Assembly (NCBI GenBank): GCA_963761325.1
Contig: CAVXGZ010000008.1
Coordinates: forward strand, 930,001 to 994,000
Reading direction: 5' to 3'
Length of the DNA stretch: 64,000 bases
DNA from: Streptantibioticus_C sp963761325
GTDB lineage: Bacteria; Actinomycetota; Actinomycetes; Streptomycetales; Streptomycetaceae
Below the pieces are notes generated by a model that saw nothing but the letters and a program-made list of their open reading frames with translations, was not told where the DNA came from and searched no databases. Positions 59,759 through 64,000 of the stretch are shown here, piece after piece. The position numbers and the translations under genes were made by a program. Within the stretch, counting starts at the first letter, position 1. Each line of letters starts with the position of its first letter.

Positions 59759-61909
59759 TCAGCCGATCTCCTGCGGGTCGATGCGCACCCGCACCGGATC
59801 GGGCTCCTTGCGGGTGATCCGGGCGATCTGGGCGGTCTTCAACGCGGCCGCCAGCGCGCCGCCGCTGCCCGGGGGCACCCGCAGCAGCACCCGGTGCCAG
59901 TGCTCGCCGGGCGGCGGGTCACCGGGCCGGCGCGGACGTCCCGCCGGGACCGGCGGCAGCGGCACCGGGCCCAACACGTCGGTGCCGGGCGGCAGTTCCA
60001 CGGTGTGCAGCAGGTCGGCGACGGCGTTGGCGGTGCCGGTGACGGCGGCCATCCGGGAGACCGGCGGGAAGCCCAGCTCCGCGCGCTCCGCCAGCTCCCG
60101 CACCGCGTGCCCGGCCGGGTCCCAGCGCACCAGGGCCTGGACCGGGCGCAGCGTGGACTCGGCCATCACCACCACCGTGCCGTTCTCCGCGGCGGGACGC
60201 ACCAGCCCGGCGGCGATCAGCCAGCGGCGCAGCGCCTCCTCGCCGGCCCGCAGATCCGGCCGGTTCAGCAGTGCCCAGCCGTCCAGCAGCAACGCCGCCG
60301 CGTAGCCGCCCTCGGCGACCGGCTCGGCCCCGGGGGTCGCGATGACCAGCGCCGGTTCGGCGCCGACCCGCGACAGGACGGCGTCCCGGCCCGAGGTGCG
60401 CACCGGCACGGCGGGGAAGGCCCGGCCGAGTTCGTCGGCGGTGCGCCGGGCGCCGATCACCTGGGCGCGCAGCCGCCCGGCCCCGCAGGCGGCGCAGTGC
60501 CAGCCCGCCTCCGGCCGGCCGCACCAGCCGCAGCGCAGCGTGCCGCCCTCGGCGCGCGGCGCCTCGGACAGCTCCAACGGCCCCGCGCACTGCCCGCACC
60601 GGGCCGGCTCCCGGCAGCGTTCGCAGGCCAGCCGGGGGACGTAGCCGCGCCGCGGCACCTGGACCAGCACCGGCCCGGCGCGCAGCGCGTCCCGGGTGAC
60701 CTGCCAGGCCAGCGAGGGCAGCCGCGCGGAGCGCGCCGCGGCGTCCCGTGCCTGGTCCGCGTCGCCCACGGTGCGTATCAACGGCGCGGCGGACCGCACC
60801 TGTTCACGCTCGGCGGTGAGCGGCGCCGCCCAGCGGGTCTCCACCAACTGCGCGGCCTCCACGGTGACCGAGGGGCCGCCGAGCAGGAACGCGGCGCCCT
60901 CCTCGGTGGCGCGCAGCAGCAGCACCTCCCGGGCGTGCGGCTGCGGGGCGTGCTGCTCGGCGTGGCTGGAGTCGCCGTCGTCCCAGATCACGGCCAGGCC
61001 CAGGTCGCGGACCGGGGCGAACATCGCCGCCCGGGTGCCGACCACCGCCCGGACCGCGCCGCGGTTGACGGCGAGCCAGCGCCGGTAGCGCTCCTCGGGA
61101 CCGCTGTCGGCGGTGAGCACGACGTGGTGGCCGTCGCCGAGCAGCCCGGTGAGCGCGGCGTCCACCCGGTCGACGGCCCGGCCGTCCGGCAGCACGGCGA
61201 GCGCGCCGCGCCCGGAGGCGAGCGCCGCCACGAGCGCGCGGGCCAGCTCCCCCGGCCACGCCGGACCGGGCAGCGCGGTCCACACCGCGCGCGGGCTCGC
61301 GCCGGCGGCCAGCGCGGCCAGGTAGTCGGGACCGCTGCGGTAGCGCGTCCAGCCGTCGGGCTCCGGCGCGGCCGGCGGCGGCAGCGGCTCCGGCGACCGG
61401 CGGCCCTCCGGCCGGGCGCGGCGCGGCGGCACGGCGAGCTGCACGACGTCCGCGAGCGCGCCCGCGTACCGGTCGGCCACCGAGCGGCACAGCGCCAGCA
61501 GTCCGGGCGTCAGCACCGGCTCGGGCGACAGGACCTGGGCCACCGGCGCCAGCGGCCCCGGGTAGTCCGTGCCGGGCAGCCGCTCGACGACGAAGCCGTC
61601 GTGCAGCCCGCCGCCCTCCCGGCGCCCCTTGACCACCCGCGCCCCGAACCGCACCCGCACCCGCACCCCCGGCTGCGCCTGTTCGTCCATCGCCTCCGGC
61701 ACCGCGTAGTCGAAGAACTGGTCGAGGTGGAGCAACCCCTTGTCCACCAGGACCCGCGCCACCGGCAGCCCCTCGGCCAGCGCCGCCCCGCGCCAGCTGC
61801 GCGGCTTCGCCCGCGGCTCCTTCGCCTTGCGCACCCCCTCGCGGATCAGCGCGAGCTGCTCCCCCACCCCGTCCCCCCGCCCGTCCGCACCGCTCACACC
61901 CCCAGTCAT
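59759..61909 (-). CDS. priA: primosomal protein PriA, actinobacterial type
   Basis: 716 aa from the ATG at 61909; GTG codons at 61927 and 61897 are alternatives. The N-terminal DNA-binding domain (ARVLVDKGLLHLDQFFDYAVPE) and the zinc region with eight cysteines (CERCREPARCGQC, then CGWCGRPEAGWHCAACG) are present. The helicase motifs are degenerate: no Walker A GxxGxGKT and WDDGD instead of DExx. Actinobacterial PriA is known to lack detectable helicase motifs, so it probably acts as a loader or structural factor in replication restart. It follows metK by 86 bp. Confidence 0.93.
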   Translation of the reverse strand: MTGGVSGADGRGDGVGEQLALIREGVRKAKEPRAKPRSWRGAALAEGLPVARVLVDKGLLHLDQFFDYAVPEAMDEQAQPGVRVRVRFGARVVKGRREGGGLHDGFVVERLPGTDYPGPLAPVAQVLSPEPVLTPGLLALCRSVADRYAGALADVVQLAVPPRRARPEGRRSPEPLPPPAAPEPDGWTRYRSGPDYLAALAAGASPRAVWTALPGPAWPGELARALVAALASGRGALAVLPDGRAVDRVDAALTGLLGDGHHVVLTADSGPEERYRRWLAVNRGAVRAVVGTRAAMFAPVRDLGLAVIWDDGDSSHAEQHAPQPHAREVLLLRATEEGAAFLLGGPSVTVEAAQLVETRWAAPLTAEREQVRSAAPLIRTVGDADQARDAAARSARLPSLAWQVTRDALRAGPVLVQVPRRGYVPRLACERCREPARCGQCAGPLELSEAPRAEGGTLRCGWCGRPEAGWHCAACGAGRLRAQVIGARRTADELGRAFPAVPVRTSGRDAVLSRVGAEPALVIATPGAEPVAEGGYAAALLLDGWALLNRPDLRAGEEALRRWLIAAGLVRPAAENGTVVVMAESTLRPVQALVRWDPAGHAVRELAERAELGFPPVSRMAAVTGTANAVADLLHTVELPPGTDVLGPVPLPPVPAGRPRRPGDPPPGEHWHRVLLRVPPGSGGALAAALKTAQIARITRKEPDPVRVRIDPQEIG

Positions 61910-61995
61910 AGCAGAACCCCCGGACACCGGCCGCTCTCGGCGAGGGCGGTCGGGCCGGGGGTCCGCTCGACTCGGTGGTGCGGGGGCGCCGCCGG

Positions 61996-63204
<1,209 letters not shown>

Positions 63205-63245
63205 ATCGCTCCCTGGGGTTGCAGCGGCTGCTGGCTGATATGGGT

Positions 63246-63275
63246 GTCCGACTTGCGGGGCTGCGCCCGTCGGAC
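63246..63275 (-). promoter_or_regulatory. hairpin in the metK leader
   Basis: GTCCGAC (63246-63252) pairs perfectly with GTCGGAC (63269-63275), with a further GGGC/GCCC stem inside. It lies between the putative promoter and the metK start, about 42 nt from the start codon. Confidence 0.5.
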
Positions 63276-63282
63276 CACGGCC

Positions 63283-63312
63283 AGTTTATCGGTCGTGTCC
63301 AGAAGGCGACAC
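63283..63312 (-). promoter_or_regulatory. candidate metK promoter
   Basis: On the minus strand GTGTCG (63312-63307), 18 bp, TAAACT (63288-63283). The -35 is one base from TTGTCG-type sites; a moderate match. Confidence 0.4.
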
Positions 63313-63485
63313 GGCGTCTCGCTCCTTGGATCCGTTTCGTCCGGATCGCCGGGCGGGACGGCGGGTCGCCCTCTCGAACACTACGACGATACGCCTCGAC
63401 CTGCTCGGACCGGGGGAGATTTCCCGCGTCGCGGGGGCCGTCCGGCTGATTCGCCGGCTCCCGCGCCCGGCCGCCGCCGGCCGGG

Positions 63486-64000
63486 TCACAGCCGGCGGGC
63501 CACCAGGTCCCAGACCAGCTCGGCCAGGTCCTCCTTCGGCCCGAACGGCACCGGCGTCTCGGAGCCGTCGCGGTCCAGGACGACGGCCTCGTTCTCCTCC
63601 CGGCCGAACGCCTTGGTGTCGCCGACCTCGTTGACCACGAGCAGGTCGCAGCCCTTGCGGGCGAGCTTGGCGCGGCCGTTGGCCAGCACGTCGTCGGTCT
63701 CGGCGGCGAAGCCGACGACGACCTGCCCGGGGTGCGGGCGGGTCGCGGACAGCTCGGCGAGGACGTCGGGGTTGCGCACCAGTTCCAGCGGGGCGGGCTC
63801 CTCGCCGTCCTTCTTCTTGATCTTGCCGGTGGCGTAGTGCGCCGGGCGGAAGTCGGCCACCGCGGCCGCCATCACCACGGCGTCCGCGTCGGCCGCCGCC
63901 TTCAGCACCGCCTCGCGAAGCTGCGACGCGGTGCCGACCCGCACCACGTCGGCGCCGGCCGGGTCGGGCAGCTCGGCGTTGGCGGCGACCAGGGTGACCC
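63486..64000 (-). CDS. coaBC: CoaBC (phosphopantothenoylcysteine synthetase/decarboxylase), partial
   Basis: Only the C-terminal 171 codons lie in the window; the reading frame is open to position 64000. It is the CoaB synthetase domain: VVMAAAVADFRPAHYATGKIKKK with the conserved K-x-KK and AAAVADF motifs, LVRNPDVLAEL, VGFAAETDD, and LLVVNEVGDTKAFGREENEAVVL. The N-terminal CoaC decarboxylase domain should lie beyond the edge. It precedes metK on the same strand with a 281-bp spacer. Confidence 0.95.
   Translation of the reverse strand, partial: VTLVAANAELPDPAGADVVRVGTASQLREAVLKAAADADAVVMAAAVADFRPAHYATGKIKKKDGEEPAPLELVRNPDVLAELSATRPHPGQVVVGFAAETDDVLANGRAKLARKGCDLLVVNEVGDTKAFGREENEAVVLDRDGSETPVPFGPKEDLAELVWDLVARRL

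Noticed and set aside
63205..63485. SAM riboswitch before metK
   Set aside because: None of the conserved SAM-I or SAM-IV blocks can be found; only a simple hairpin is present.

Overview
The window is a high-GC (about 73%), densely coding actinomycete chromosome segment of Streptomyces type (Streptomyces or a close relative such as Actinacidiphila or Streptacidiphilus). Evidence: codon third positions are almost all G/C, GTG and TTG starts are common, the actinobacterial genes rbpA, ribM, guaB1, pspAB and ppm/lnt are present, and the gas vesicle set has the Streptomyces-specific genes gvpY and gvpZ. From memory, the backbone order (rbpA-fxsA-ppm, rib-hisE-hisG, rpe, rsmB-fmt, priA-metK-coaBC) follows the S. 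coelicolor SCO1416-SCO1477 region. There is no insertion sequence, integrase, CRISPR array, rRNA or tRNA that I can see, and both ends of the window cut genes (an FtsK-like gene on the left, coaBC on the right).

Layout. 0-10 kb: an FtsK/SpoIIIE-like membrane ATPase relative, a divergent MocR regulator/YczE pair with a repeat-rich operator, a phosphodiesterase, an Atg22/UMF1-type MFS protein, rbpA behind a textbook sigma-R promoter, a 52-bp perfect palindrome acting as a bidirectional terminator, then fxsA and the lnt-ppm pair for lipoprotein acylation and polyprenol-phosphomannose synthesis. 10-25 kb: mixed metabolic and regulatory genes (amidohydrolase, Lrp, acyl-CoA dehydrogenase, AlkB, a C39-like peptidase, a frameshifted M24 peptidase, a P-loop kinase, an EccA-like AAA ATPase, two tandem CNNM/CBS membrane proteins), plus a compact promoter-terminator unit at 20.4 kb that may be a small RNA.

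25-31.4 kb (minus strand): one long tightly coupled operon reading FMN riboswitch - ribD - ribE - ribM - ribBA - ribH - hisE - hisG - PH-domain protein, closed by a hairpin terminator. 31.5-37.3 kb (minus): a complete gas vesicle cluster gvpO-A-F-G-Y-Z-J-L-S-K plus one extra small gene. 37.7-41.8 kb: a small protein gene behind a Crp-like half-site array, then a signalling module: a CHASE3/HAMP histidine kinase overlapping a receiver-PP2C phosphatase, divergent from an HTH protein overlapping an Rcp1-like single-domain receiver.

41.8-50.8 kb: a lysine catabolic set (Lrp regulator, DavA-like amidase, DavB-like lysine 2-monooxygenase) next to guaB1, htpX-pspAB (with a second sigma-R-like promoter), a SorC-type regulator and rpe. 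50.9-55.8 kb: an MMPL transporter and an inositol-type dehydrogenase/isomerase pair divergent from a GntR/HutC regulator. 55.8-64 kb: translation and replication housekeeping genes (rsmB, fmt, def, priA, metK, coaBC).

The genes I find most worth testing are the gas vesicle cluster with the adjacent kinase/PP2C module, the davBA-lrp locus with its repeated operator, the 20.4-kb promoter-terminator unit, and the set of stress-sigma promoters recognisable by eye.
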